From DAOUKH01 sp965261455 (lineage in GTDB: Bacteria; Chloroflexota; Dehalococcoidia; SHYB01), in assembly GCA_965261455.1 (NCBI GenBank), contig OZ253453.1, positions 2,046,001-2,110,000 on the forward strand: a DNA stretch of 64,000 nucleotides, in the 5' to 3' direction. Positions 43,601-52,016 of the stretch are shown piece by piece (the first letter of the stretch is position 1; each line of letters opens with the position of its first letter). The position numbers and the translations under genes were made by a program. A model generated the notes under the pieces. That model had not been told where the DNA came from. It searched no databases and saw only the letters and a program-made list of their open reading frames with translations.

Positions 43601-45369
43601 AGCCGCGGGATCGTGCCGTAGAGCCGGTTGCTGTAGAACACGAGGTAGTCGGCGTCGGCGAGCAGCTCGGCCATGTGTTCGCGCTTGACCGGGTTGTCGG
43701 GGTTGTAGATCTCTAGCTCGTCGATGCGGTAGCCGTAGAGTCCGTTGCGGACACCGCCGAGGCCCTCCTCCCAATGTTCCTTGACGATGGACGTATCCCG
43801 TGGGGAGGACTGCTCGCGAATCCAGTCCGCGGCGGCGGTGGCGGGGTGGGGGCCGTCGTAGATGCGCGCGAAGCTGACCGCGTAGAGCAGCGTGAGCACG
43901 AGGACGGCGCCGAGGGGGACGTAGACGAAGCGCGGCGTCAGGGCTCGGAGGAAAGGCAGGTCGGGGAGGCGGCGCTCGCGCAGGACCGTCAGCGCCTCGC
44001 TGACCAGGCCCGAGGCCATGATCGCGAGAAGCGGCGTGATCGGCAGCATGTAGCGCAGGAACTTTACGTCAAACGCGCCGACCGTGGCGAAGTAGGGCGC
44101 CACCCACGCCAGCATGAGCAGGTGACGCGGGTCGCGGCGGCGGAGGGCGACCGCGATGCTGAACGCGAAGCCGGCCCACATGAGAATGCCGAGGGGCAGG
44201 CCCACCCCCCAGAGGGCGAGCTGCCGCACGTGGTAGAGATAGGGGGTCGTATCGATGTATTGCCGGGTGTAAGGCAGATCGGCGATGCGGCGCACCATCT
44301 GGCTCTCGTTGCCGATGTCGCCGACGTAGGTCCCGTAGTCGATCCAGGCATAGGGCTGCAGGATGGTGAAGACGACGATCGTGACCCCCGCCGACAGCAG
44401 CAGAAGCTTGCCGGCATGGAGGAGCCGGGGGACAAGCTCCGGGTCTTGCCCAACCTCGCGGGCGAGGCGCGAGACCGCCCATGCCAGCAGTCCAAGCGCC
44501 CCGCCGAGCCCAAGCACCCAGAAGACCGGCTGGCTGAACCCGACCGCCATGCCCACGAGCGCCACGGCCCCCGTGGCGAAGAGGACCGGCTCGCGGCGGT
44601 GCTCCGGCAGCGCCCACAGCGCCGCTGCGGCGACAAAGACGAAGGCGAAGGGCAGCGCGCTGAACTTGCTCGCCAGCGCCATACCGAAGAAGACCGCGGC
44701 GATGGCGAAGTGCTTGTACATCCCCCGCTTCTCGCCCTTCGAGGACAGCGCGCCCTTGCTCAGGAAGTAGAAGCCCCCCATGATGAACGTCCCCAGCATC
44801 AGGTCGCTGACGAAGAAGTGGCTTTGCTGGATGTGGAGGACGGCGAGCCCGATCATGGTCGCGGCCAGCAGGCCCTCCCACCGCCCGAAGAGCCGCCGCC
44901 CAATGAGGTAGACAAAGACCACGGTGAGGGTGTCGAGCAGCGCCGAGACGACGCGGCCGGCTTGCGCGAGCTCGATCAGCGGGGGGTTCTCAAAGACGGG
45001 CGGGGCCAGATAGCCGGCGGCCTTGAGCAGGTAGAGAGGCAGCGAGCCGTAGGGGAACCAGCCGGGGTTCCACGAGCTTCCGACGGAGAAGAGCGATCCG
45101 AGGTCCCCGATGGGGAACGTCATCTCGCTGACGCGGAGCAGGATCGCGCGCTCGTCGGGGTGGTAGAGGCCGCCGTCGTCCCAGTCCAACCCCCACAACC
45201 GGAAGAAGAGCGACAGCCCGACGAGGATGGCAAGGAGGAAGAGATCAAGCCGCGCGGCGCATGCCGCCACCGCGCGCCGCAGCGGGTTCAACTCCGGGTC
45301 CGGTTCCTGTTCGGCGTCCCGCCCCGCCGGATCGGGAGTAGACGATGAGGGCTGCGATTTCATACCCAC
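40636..45369 (-). CDS. Giant GT-C membrane protein: GT39-like mannosyltransferase half fused to YYY (DUF2298) half
   Basis: 1577 residues, with twenty or more hydrophobic helices. The N-terminal half (1-560) is a dolichyl-phosphate-mannose-type GT39 enzyme; GLYHPDERAILL carries the acidic HPDE catalytic motif in the first extracytoplasmic loop. The C-terminal half (from about residue 840) is the Chlor_Arch_YYY/DUF2298 family with the eponymous LNYYYFGFFMG, then FFTFLFADPHAHLF and ISTGRMNTVFKLYLQAW. It probably glycosylates surface proteins or lipids using polyprenyl-linked sugars. The family's species range (Chloroflexota, Archaea) supports the taxonomic guess. Confidence 0.88.
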   Translation of the reverse strand: MGMKSQPSSSTPDPAGRDAEQEPDPELNPLRRAVAACAARLDLFLLAILVGLSLFFRLWGLDWDDGGLYHPDERAILLRVSEMTFPIGDLGSLFSVGSSWNPGWFPYGSLPLYLLKAAGYLAPPVFENPPLIELAQAGRVVSALLDTLTVVFVYLIGRRLFGRWEGLLAATMIGLAVLHIQQSHFFVSDLMLGTFIMGGFYFLSKGALSSKGEKRGMYKHFAIAAVFFGMALASKFSALPFAFVFVAAAALWALPEHRREPVLFATGAVALVGMAVGFSQPVFWVLGLGGALGLLAWAVSRLAREVGQDPELVPRLLHAGKLLLLSAGVTIVVFTILQPYAWIDYGTYVGDIGNESQMVRRIADLPYTRQYIDTTPYLYHVRQLALWGVGLPLGILMWAGFAFSIAVALRRRDPRHLLMLAWVAPYFATVGAFDVKFLRYMLPITPLLAIMASGLVSEALTVLRERRLPDLPFLRALTPRFVYVPLGAVLVLTLLYAVSFARIYDGPHPATAAADWIREQSSPRDTSIVKEHWEEGLGGVRNGLYGYRIDELEIYNPDNPVKREHMAELLADADYLVFYSNRLYGTIPRLPERYPATSDYYHALFRGDLGFEIAHVETAYPNLFGVSLEHDTFGRPGLPEPRALREYKQTTVELNLGFADENVTVYDHPLVLIFEKTLEGTPQEQLAFYRNNLPWGPPTGLTASGGEMLLLSDAAARTQQEGGTWSEIFSRGSFVNKIPEVVWFLAAQLAFLLALPITLMVFRWLPDRGYFLGKIFGVLLAAYIPWLLASLHWLSFSRLSVLVGLLLLGLVSAVILRRKGGEILEFLREKRRVIIVGEVLFLVAFAGMFAVRMWNPDLWDLYLGGEKPMDFAYFNAVLKSTYMPPYDPWYAGGQLNYYYFGFFMGAAFTKFTGILPSIAITLIVPLFFALTAAAAYSVVYNLAAIVKRRLDDAGRGPPLPSPIAAGVMAAIFVTVLGNLDGAAQMVQGLGRVLRNQDFGSFDFWRSSRMLGPEGEHGITEFPFFTFLFADPHAHLFVIPLTVLAVGLALAFIVGTRGSGGRWGVMSWPPYIALGLTLGAIQATNSWDAPTYLLIGGAAVLIAEYAARREATLGLFALAAVKMAGLYAIGYLFFLPFQQSYESFLPYTDAIARTDNQAVLWRYLGIHGFFIVVIAGFIAWRLFRRPQDQDEDGGPGGADAVDEEAGEERTPTPVSEAELSLALASFTGAARRRWNWPAYPPAWPRPRWGRLFFAAAYVIVAAALWTAGMATIVFLGSLLLALVPLVWRAVRSEDAGAPVGLFVYLLIATPLAIGVAVDIWHLNISTGRMNTVFKLYLQAWVLMALASAFILWRMRFGLDLAAGLPGGWAARGWRIWRGVVLVLLVGALIYPILATPNRSERRLLHIAPTRDGMTFMNEASLYDYDTETWAPLRPEREALEWMQDNVQGSPVVVEGLGQRYRSLRSRVATYTGLPVVLGWEWHQQQQRCGLYAGAHCPPEQQGVVQRRMGDVERFFSTTRASEAAAFLEKYNVRYIYVGDHERKVHPAAGLEKFERMAADGDLAVAYRNETVTIYEVPV

Positions 45370-45436
45370 GCTATTCTATCAGTGCGTTCCGGCGCGCTTC
45401 CGGGATTTCCGAGCCGCGCGAGCGCCGCCCGCTCCC

Positions 45437-45466
45437 TTGAAAGGGTCTTGCAGGCGTTACCCTAAT
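45437..45466 (+). promoter_or_regulatory. Candidate promoter of the PLD-ATPase gene
   Basis: TTGAAA (45437-45442), 18-nt spacer, CCTAAT (45461-45466), 36 nt before ATG 45502. Confidence 0.4.
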
Positions 45467-45501
45467 GGCAATGGGACTCAAAGCCATTTGAGGAGACTGG
45501 C

Positions 45502-47559
45502 ATGACACCTGGAGAACCTAGGCCCGGAGAAACCCTGGCATTCGACATTGACGACGGGACCGGGCTTCGAGTGGCCCGCGCCCGATTCGAGTCCGAATCC
45601 AGGTTTTCCTGGTCGCTGTTCGACGGCTACGACCGAATCCGGATCCTTACCTACTCGGCAGGCGTGAGCGCGATAGTCCGGCTACTTGACAGCCACGGAT
45701 TCAGCGACTTTGAGTGCGTGTTCGGGTGCGAAAGCACTCTGCGCACGTTGAAGGACGTTATGGCCTTCCAGCAGGTCGCCATAGGCGACACCAGGGCCGC
45801 AATCAAGAACCTTCCAGACGAACGCCATGCCTTCATTCTCAGTCGCGTCAGAGAGGGGCAGGCCCGGTTTCGAGTGCTGCGCAAACAGATAGCCCACGCC
45901 AAACTCTACCTCCTCGAAAACACGAAGTCCGGAAGGACGCGCGCCCTAATAGGCTCTGCGAACCTGTCTGAGACTGCCTTTGGTGGACGCCAGTCCGAGA
46001 CCTTGGTGTGCTTTGACGAGGACGACTCCGCCTGGGGCCACTACCTCGGCATGTACAAGTCCATAAGGGACCAGGCGTCCGATGAGATACCACTACCGTC
46101 CGAGCGAGTCGAGCACGCGGAGATAAGCCTCCAGGAGATACCAGTTCTGGACCCCACCGACCATGCGACCCTCGTGATTGACTCCACAGAGACGGAGCAT
46201 CAGCAAGGTAACGTTGTCCACATAAACGTCCCCACTCAGATAGAGCGGATAGAGAAGATGAAGGCGGCGATCCCGTCTGTAGTAGCGAACATCATCCCGC
46301 CGCCTCGCAATGGGAAACAGCTGATAACTCGCGAACTCAGACGCGACATAGTCAAAGAGTACAGCCGCATCCGCGTTGTGCAATCCGAAGAAGAAGCTGA
46401 CCATCGAGAACTGTCCATCGACAGGGACGCCAGGACGGTCTCCCTCTTTGGCGAACCGTTTTCACTGGAACCCGACTCCGTCGCTGCGCGGAAGGACGCG
46501 AAGCTGTTGGTCGATTTTTTCGGCAACTACGAGGGTACGTTCGAAGGCGGAATGGGAGTGGAGAGACTTCAGCGGGACTACTTCATCCTCTGGTCATGGC
46601 TCTACTTCTCGCCATTCATGTGTGACATGAGGACGCTGGCTGGCCACGACGGAGACATCTTCAGGTTCCCATCATTCGCCATAGTGTACGGCAAGCCGTC
46701 ATGTGGCAAGTCCAGTCTGGTCGACACGCTGATGACCTCAATGTTTGGCAGGGCGTACAACATCGATAAGCGGGAGTTCACGAAAAGCAGACTCCGGGAC
46801 ATCCAACACGCATACAAGCGGTTCCCCGCCGTGTTCGATGACATCGGCAGGCCCGCCATTCGCAACCACGGCGAGGACGCGATCAAGGACGAGACCCCTC
46901 CGCTGGTCGCCGAGTTCCCTTGTTTCGTGCTGTCGATGAACCAGGAGCTCAAGGCCTTCACCGACCAGATTGTCAAGCGCAGCCTGATGATCTACACGAC
47001 CACCGCGCTTCCTTCCTACAAGGAGAGCCTGCGGCACGAGTTGCACCTGAAGATTCAGGAGGTGCGCAGGGGGCTGTCCACCCATTTCTACCGGGAGTAC
47101 CTGAAGAGGGTCTTCGTTCGACTCGACGAAACACCCATGCCCGGCGACTGGCTTGCGTTCTCATCCACCGTCTTGTCCGGATTGATCGGCGACCTGCTGG
47201 ACGACAACCCGCCCAACTGGTGCGGACCCATCAAGTGGAACGACTACGCGGATAAGCGCCATGAGCGGGTCAAGGCCCAGATCGATCACCTGTTGAGGCC
47301 AGCTAAAAGAATGAAGCAGGAGGGCAATCAGCCCACAGGTTGGATACTGGAAAGCGACAAGGTAATCGTGATCGAACAGACCGACACGTTTGGGCGGCGC
47401 GAGTTTGATTGGGAAAACGTTCCCTCCACCCTCATAGACGACAACGCCAGTGTTGGGGGCCGGACGGTCTTGAACCGCCCCGAACTTGAGGAGTTTTTGG
47501 ACCGGAAACTCAGCGGGCGACAAAACGGCCTGCTGTACAAGATACTGGGGAGAAGATGA
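45502..47559 (+). CDS. PLD-like nuclease fused to P-loop ATPase, candidate single-gene defence protein
   Basis: 685 residues; GAGGAG 6 nt before ATG 45502. Residues 30-200 are a phospholipase-D-like domain: IAHAKLYLLE supplies H132 and K134, and ALIGSANLSETAF (N154) completes a single HKD-type site, as in dimeric PLD nucleases. The middle (240-390) is unassigned. The C-terminal ATPase has Walker A VYGKPSCGKSSL (397-404 core), Walker B PAVFDDIGRP (446-447), sensor-like LSMNQ (N480) and VKRSLMIY (R493), resembling SF3/D5-type helicase ATPases. Composition is less GC-rich by eye than in ybeY or dnaX. No partner genes. Antiviral or anti-plasmid function is inference. Confidence 0.8.
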   Translation: MTPGEPRPGETLAFDIDDGTGLRVARARFESESRFSWSLFDGYDRIRILTYSAGVSAIVRLLDSHGFSDFECVFGCESTLRTLKDVMAFQQVAIGDTRAAIKNLPDERHAFILSRVREGQARFRVLRKQIAHAKLYLLENTKSGRTRALIGSANLSETAFGGRQSETLVCFDEDDSAWGHYLGMYKSIRDQASDEIPLPSERVEHAEISLQEIPVLDPTDHATLVIDSTETEHQQGNVVHINVPTQIERIEKMKAAIPSVVANIIPPPRNGKQLITRELRRDIVKEYSRIRVVQSEEEADHRELSIDRDARTVSLFGEPFSLEPDSVAARKDAKLLVDFFGNYEGTFEGGMGVERLQRDYFILWSWLYFSPFMCDMRTLAGHDGDIFRFPSFAIVYGKPSCGKSSLVDTLMTSMFGRAYNIDKREFTKSRLRDIQHAYKRFPAVFDDIGRPAIRNHGEDAIKDETPPLVAEFPCFVLSMNQELKAFTDQIVKRSLMIYTTTALPSYKESLRHELHLKIQEVRRGLSTHFYREYLKRVFVRLDETPMPGDWLAFSSTVLSGLIGDLLDDNPPNWCGPIKWNDYADKRHERVKAQIDHLLRPAKRMKQEGNQPTGWILESDKVIVIEQTDTFGRREFDWENVPSTLIDDNASVGGRTVLNRPELEEFLDRKLSGRQNGLLYKILGRR

Positions 47560-47566
47560 TTGAAGT

Positions 47567-47584
47567 GTGTGGGGAAGCCCACAC
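47567..47584 (+). terminator. Hairpin after the PLD-ATPase gene
   Basis: GTGTGGG-GAAG-CCCACAC, 7-bp perfect stem beginning 8 nt after the stop. No T tract. Confidence 0.45.
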
Positions 47585-47664
47585 GGGCAAGCAACGGCAC
47601 TCTCGGTTTTGAATTCTGAATGGTGGCAGGCTGGTTGCCCGGTCGTGAGGGGGAACACCGCCCA

Positions 47665-48165
47665 ATGACCGGCCCGCCGCCGGACGACCGGCCCCGCTAC
47701 GCCGTGGATGTCGAGATCGGCGCCGCGGCGGGGGACGCCCTCGACGCCGCCTGGATGCGCCGCGTGGTCGAAGCGGCGCTGGCCGCGGAGGGCGTCGCCG
47801 AAGGGTCGGCGATTGACGTGTGGATCACGGGGGACGAGGAGGTCCACACCCTGAACCGCGAGCATCGCGGCGTGGACCGGCCCACGGACGTGCTCTCTTT
47901 CGCCTTTCAAGAGACGGAGCCGTTCCCCACCGCGCCGGACGAGGCGCCAAGCCTGGGGCAGGTGGTGCTATCATTCCCGCGGGCCGTGAGCCAAGCGCAG
48001 GAGTACGGCCACGCCGCCGAGTTGGAAGTAGCTTTCCTCCTTGTCCACGGCGTGCTCCACCTGCTCGGCTACGACCACGGCGGCCCCGGTGAGGAGCGGC
48101 GCATGTTCGGCAGGCAGGACGCGATCTTGACCGGCCTCGGGCTTGCCGTCCCCGGCGGGCGCTAG
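47665..48165 (+). CDS. ybeY: Endoribonuclease YbeY
   Basis: Zinc RNase for 16S rRNA 3' maturation and ribosome quality control; 166 residues. The metal motif HGVLHLLGYDH is intact, preceded by RPTDVLSFAF. ATG 47665 is preferred over an in-frame ATG at 47620 because the family N-terminus fits it; the upstream GAGGGGG is rather far (about 11 nt). Confidence 0.95.
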   Translation: MTGPPPDDRPRYAVDVEIGAAAGDALDAAWMRRVVEAALAAEGVAEGSAIDVWITGDEEVHTLNREHRGVDRPTDVLSFAFQETEPFPTAPDEAPSLGQVVLSFPRAVSQAQEYGHAAELEVAFLLVHGVLHLLGYDHGGPGEERRMFGRQDAILTGLGLAVPGGR

Positions 48166-48194
48166 CGTCCCGGACGACCCATGACCGTGAGCCT

Positions 48195-49880
48195 ATGACG
48201 GACCAGGTGTTCTACCGCAAGTGGCGGCCCCAGGCCTTCTCCGAGGTCGTGGGGCAGGAGCATGTGACCACCACGCTGCTCAACGCGCTCGCCTCGGACC
48301 GGGTCGCCCACGCCTACCTCTTTTGCGGACCGCGGGGCACCGGGAAGACGAGCATGGGGCGCATCCTCGCCAAGGCCATCAATTGCCTACGCAACGGCAA
48401 GGGCGAGCCTTGCAACGATTGCACCATGTGCGCGGACATCGCCCAGGGCCGGGCCCTCGACCTCATCGAGATCGACGCCGCCAGCAACCGGGGCATCGAC
48501 GAGATCCGCAGCCTGCGCGAGAAGGTCGGCTTCGCCCCCAACGTGGCACGGCGCAAGGTCTACATCATCGACGAGGTCCACATGCTGACCGCGCCGGCCT
48601 TCAACGCGCTGCTCAAGACGTTGGAGGAGCCGCCGCCCCACACCGTCATCGTCCTAGCGACGACGGAGTCGCACAAGTTGCCCGCGACGATCATCTCGCG
48701 CTGCCAGCGCTTCGACCTGCGGCGCATCTCGCGCGCCGACGTGGTGCGCCGCCTCGCCCAGGTCTGCGAGTCGGAGGGAGCGCAGGCCACCGACGCGGCG
48801 CTGGGCCTCGTGGCCCGCTCCGCCGGCGGTTCGCTCCGCGACGCCGAGAACATCCTCGAACAGCTCGTGGTCGGCGTGGGCGGCACGATCGACGAAGACG
48901 CCGTGCGCGCCGCCCTCGGCATCGGCGGCCGCGAGCAGATGCGGGCGCTGGCCCACGCCGCGCTCGAACGCGACCTCGGCAAGGGGCTCGCGGCGCTCAA
49001 TGAGGTGGCCGGCGAAGGCTTCGACCTTGCCCAGTTCCACCGCGAACTGCTCTCCTATCTACGGGGATTGATGCTGCTGAAAGCCGAGGCCGCCTCCGCC
49101 GACGATCTCTCCGCCGAGGAGCAGGAGGAGGCCGGGCCGCTGCTCGCCGCCGCCGGCCTCGACCGGATCGTGGGCGTCCTGCGGGCCTTCGGCGCCGCCG
49201 ACCTCAAGGACGCCGCCGCGCTCACCCTCCCCCTTGAGCTTGCCTTGGTGGAGGTCGTCACCGGCCCCCAGGTCTCAGCGGCGCCCGCGGCACCGGAGCG
49301 CGCCGCGCCGCAACAGCCGCAGCCTTCCCGTCCGCCGCCGAGACCGGCGGCTCCCGCCGCAAGGGCGCCCGCCGCCGCGGCCCCGAATGCGACAGACAGA
49401 AGACCTCCCCCGGCGCAGCGGCCTGCGGCGCCGGCCCCAGCCCCCGCGCCGCCGCCGGCACCCGCCGCCGATCCCGGAAGCGACGCCGCTCGCCTCGCCA
49501 CGTTGGAACGCCGCTGGCGGGACGTGGTGGCCGCCTCCAAGGGAACGGGGCGGATCAAGATCGACGCGGTGCTGCGCAGCGGGTCGAGGCCAATTTCCGT
49601 CGAGGACGGCACAGTCGTCATTGGCTTCACGCATCAAAAGTTTGTGGACATGCTTCGCGAAGAGTTGGACAACCCCGCCAGCCGCAAGGCCCTGGAAGAG
49701 GCGGTCGCCAGCGTGCTGGGGAGCCGGCACAAGGTACAATGCGTCTTGCAGTCCCAGCGTCCGAAGTCGGCGGGCGGCCACCTGGTCCGCGCCGCCCAAG
49801 AGGCCGGCGCGCGGTTGGTCGATGCGCCGGCGGCGCCAGGCCCTTCGACGCAAGGAGAACACACGCCTCATGATGAATAA
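48195..49880 (+). CDS. dnaX: DNA polymerase III tau subunit
   Basis: Clamp-loader ATPase, 561 residues. Walker A GPRGTGKT (45-52), zinc module CLRNGKGEPCNDCTMC, Walker B YIIDEVHML and arginine finger region ISRCQRFDLRRI. A Pro/Ala-rich linker (about 355-435) leads to the C-terminal tau domain. I saw no A-rich slippery site, so no gamma product by frameshifting is predicted. It overlaps the start of ybaB by 11 bp. Confidence 0.97.
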   Translation: MTDQVFYRKWRPQAFSEVVGQEHVTTTLLNALASDRVAHAYLFCGPRGTGKTSMGRILAKAINCLRNGKGEPCNDCTMCADIAQGRALDLIEIDAASNRGIDEIRSLREKVGFAPNVARRKVYIIDEVHMLTAPAFNALLKTLEEPPPHTVIVLATTESHKLPATIISRCQRFDLRRISRADVVRRLAQVCESEGAQATDAALGLVARSAGGSLRDAENILEQLVVGVGGTIDEDAVRAALGIGGREQMRALAHAALERDLGKGLAALNEVAGEGFDLAQFHRELLSYLRGLMLLKAEAASADDLSAEEQEEAGPLLAAAGLDRIVGVLRAFGAADLKDAAALTLPLELALVEVVTGPQVSAAPAAPERAAPQQPQPSRPPPRPAAPAARAPAAAAPNATDRRPPPAQRPAAPAPAPAPPPAPAADPGSDAARLATLERRWRDVVAASKGTGRIKIDAVLRSGSRPISVEDGTVVIGFTHQKFVDMLREELDNPASRKALEEAVASVLGSRHKVQCVLQSQRPKSAGGHLVRAAQEAGARLVDAPAAPGPSTQGEHTPHDE

Positions 49881-50178
49881 GAACCTGATGAAGCAGGCCC
49901 AGCAGCTTCAGCAGCGCATCGCCAAGGCGCAGCAAGAGATCGGCGACCTGATCGCTGAGGGGAGCGCGGGCGGGGGCGTCGTCACCGCCGTCGTCAGCGG
50001 CGACCAGCGGCTGCTTTCGCTCAAGATCGACCCGGAGGCCGTGAGCCCGGACGGCGTGGACATGCTCGAAGACCTGGTGTTCGCCGCGGTCAACGAGGGC
50101 CTGGAAAAGTCGCGGCAGGCCGCCACGGAACATCTCTCCAAGGCCACCGGCGGCCTCAACATTCCAGGCCTGACCTAG
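49870..50178 (+). CDS. YbaB/EbfC family nucleoid-associated protein
   Basis: DNA-binding dimer, 102 residues: LMKQAQQLQQRIAKAQQEIGD then the conserved GGGVVTAVVSGDQRLLSLKIDPE. AAGGAG lies 12 nt before ATG 49870. Standard dnaX-ybaB-recR order. Confidence 0.95.
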   Translation: MMNKNLMKQAQQLQQRIAKAQQEIGDLIAEGSAGGGVVTAVVSGDQRLLSLKIDPEAVSPDGVDMLEDLVFAAVNEGLEKSRQAATEHLSKATGGLNIPGLT

Positions 50179-50215
50179 CCGCCGGGCCTCAGAACCGCTC
50201 GCCCCGGAACGCCAC

Positions 50216-50824
50216 GTGGACTTTCTCCCCGCCGCAGCCCCCATCGTCCGGCTCATCGAAGAGCTGGGCAAGCTGCCGAGCGTCGGTCCCAAGACGGCGC
50301 AGCGCCTCGCCTATCACCTGATCCGCGCCCCGAAGGAAGAGGCGCGCGCCCTCTCCGCCGCCATCGCCGCCGTCGTCGATCAGGTCGTCTTCTGTACCGA
50401 GTGCCAGAACATCACCGACGTGGACCCGTGCTCGATCTGCGCCGACCCCGGGCGCGACGACGGCGTCATCTGCGTCGTCGAGCAGCCGCTCGATATTTTG
50501 GCGTTGGAGAAAACGTCGGCGTTCAGGGGCCGTTATCACGTGCTGCACGGGGCCATCTCGCCGCTCAACGGGGTCGGCCCCCGCGACCTGAAGCTCGACG
50601 AGCTCGTCGCGCGAGTCGAGGCCGCCGAGGTCTCGGAGATCATCCTGGCGACCAACCCCAACCTCGAAGGCGAGGCCACCGCGACCTACGTCCAGCGCCA
50701 ACTCCTAGGGAGGCCGCTGAAGATCACCCGCCTCGCCCGCGGCCTTCCCTCGGGCGCCGACCTGGAATACGCCGACGAAGTTACGCTCGCCCGCGCCCTC
50801 GAAGGCCGCCAGGAAATGGGCTAG
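50216..50824 (+). CDS. recR: Recombination protein RecR
   Basis: Ring-shaped partner of RecO in gap repair; 202 residues, GTG start. Helix-hairpin-helix GKLPSVGPKTAQRLAYHL, zinc finger CTECQNITDVDPCSIC, Toprim VICVVEQPLDILALEK and the C-terminal Walker-B-like region. recO is present at 58263. Confidence 0.96.
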   Translation: MDFLPAAAPIVRLIEELGKLPSVGPKTAQRLAYHLIRAPKEEARALSAAIAAVVDQVVFCTECQNITDVDPCSICADPGRDDGVICVVEQPLDILALEKTSAFRGRYHVLHGAISPLNGVGPRDLKLDELVARVEAAEVSEIILATNPNLEGEATATYVQRQLLGRPLKITRLARGLPSGADLEYADEVTLARALEGRQEMG

Positions 50825-50830
50825 CGGCCC

Positions 50831-51895
50831 CTAGCGGAAACGCGGCATCACCTTCTCCGCGAACAGCTCCATCGACCGTCGCACGCGGTCGTAGGGCATC
50901 CCGCCGAAGCTGAAGCCGATGAGCACGTTCTGGAAGCCTGACGCCTGCAGATGCCGGACGCGCTCGACGCCCCGCTCCGCGTCGCCGTAGATGAAGGCGT
51001 TCCAGTAGCCGTCGTAGTCCTGATAGCCCCGCCCGCCCGGATGCCTGTAGTTCCCCCTTACCAGTTCCTGGATGCCGGGCGGCCAGGTGTCGAGGTCGCT
51101 GGGGAAGTTCACCGAAGTGATCGATTCGCTGAACCTGGCGACGACAGGCTTGGCCTCGTCGTAGGACTCGGTGTTGGTGGGGGCTAGGTAGGAGGTCTGC
51201 ATCACCGCGGCGCGTTCGAGGGTTGCATCCACCGCCGCGGCATCGTGTCCGTGGCCTGCCGCCGCGGCGCGGTAGCGCTCCTTGATCTCGGCGAAGTGCT
51301 TGCGCCCTCGATAGGCCACGTAGAAAGGAAGGCCGAGCTTTGCCGCGAGGTCGATGGTCGACTGCGAGCCGGTGGTGGCGACGTAGGCGCTGGGGTGCGG
51401 CTTAGTGCGGGCCCGGGGACGTATCGACGCCTTGGGGATGGTGAAGTGCCGCCCATCGTAGGAGAACTCGTCCTGCGTCCACGCCGCGAAGATGATCTCC
51501 AGGGCCTCGCGAAAGCGCTCCTCCGACTCGCGCTGGTCGACGCCGTAGCCCATGAACTCGCGGGGGCCGTAGCCCTTGGCGAACCCCACGTCGAGCCGGC
51601 CCTCGCTCAGGATGTCGAGCATCGCCGTCTGCTCGGCCACGCGGACGGGGTGCGACAGGGGCAGCACGTTCGCCGCCGTCCCGATGCGGATGCGCTTGGT
51701 GTGCGCCGCCACGTGCGTCGCCAGCAGCAGCGGGTCCGGCGTGATGCAGTAGCCGTGGAAATGGTGCTCCGCCATCCAGACCGCGTCGAAGCCCAGCTCC
51801 TCGGCGTAGACCATCAGGTCGGCTTCGTTGCGGTACACCTCCGCATCGGCCCCGCCGGCCGGCGACTGGACAAGAGCGAAGACAATAAAGCGCAT
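50831..51895 (-). CDS. LLM-class flavin-dependent oxidoreductase
   Basis: 354 residues, luciferase-like: YAEELGFDAVWMAEHHFHGY, IRIGTAANVLPLSHPVRVAEQTAMLD and RLDVGFAKGYGPREF. AEHHF is typical of true flavin monooxygenases. ATG 51895 has GGAAGG 7 nt upstream; a longer frame adds an unlikely N-terminus. Probably complete. Confidence 0.9.
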   Translation of the reverse strand: MRFIVFALVQSPAGGADAEVYRNEADLMVYAEELGFDAVWMAEHHFHGYCITPDPLLLATHVAAHTKRIRIGTAANVLPLSHPVRVAEQTAMLDILSEGRLDVGFAKGYGPREFMGYGVDQRESEERFREALEIIFAAWTQDEFSYDGRHFTIPKASIRPRARTKPHPSAYVATTGSQSTIDLAAKLGLPFYVAYRGRKHFAEIKERYRAAAAGHGHDAAAVDATLERAAVMQTSYLAPTNTESYDEAKPVVARFSESITSVNFPSDLDTWPPGIQELVRGNYRHPGGRGYQDYDGYWNAFIYGDAERGVERVRHLQASGFQNVLIGFSFGGMPYDRVRRSMELFAEKVMPRFR

Positions 51896-52016
51896 AGCGA
51901 GCCTTCCGGGAAAGCGTCCGAACCCTAGCACGCGCCGTATAGAGGAACAAGGCAGCGGCTGGAACAGGCCGCGCCGCCCGGCGCATACTAGGGTCGGGTA
52001 GAGGCCAGAACGCGAC

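Noticed and set aside
49240..49500. Programmed frameshift site in dnaX producing gamma
   Set aside because: No A-rich slippery heptamer or suitable context in this GC-rich linker.
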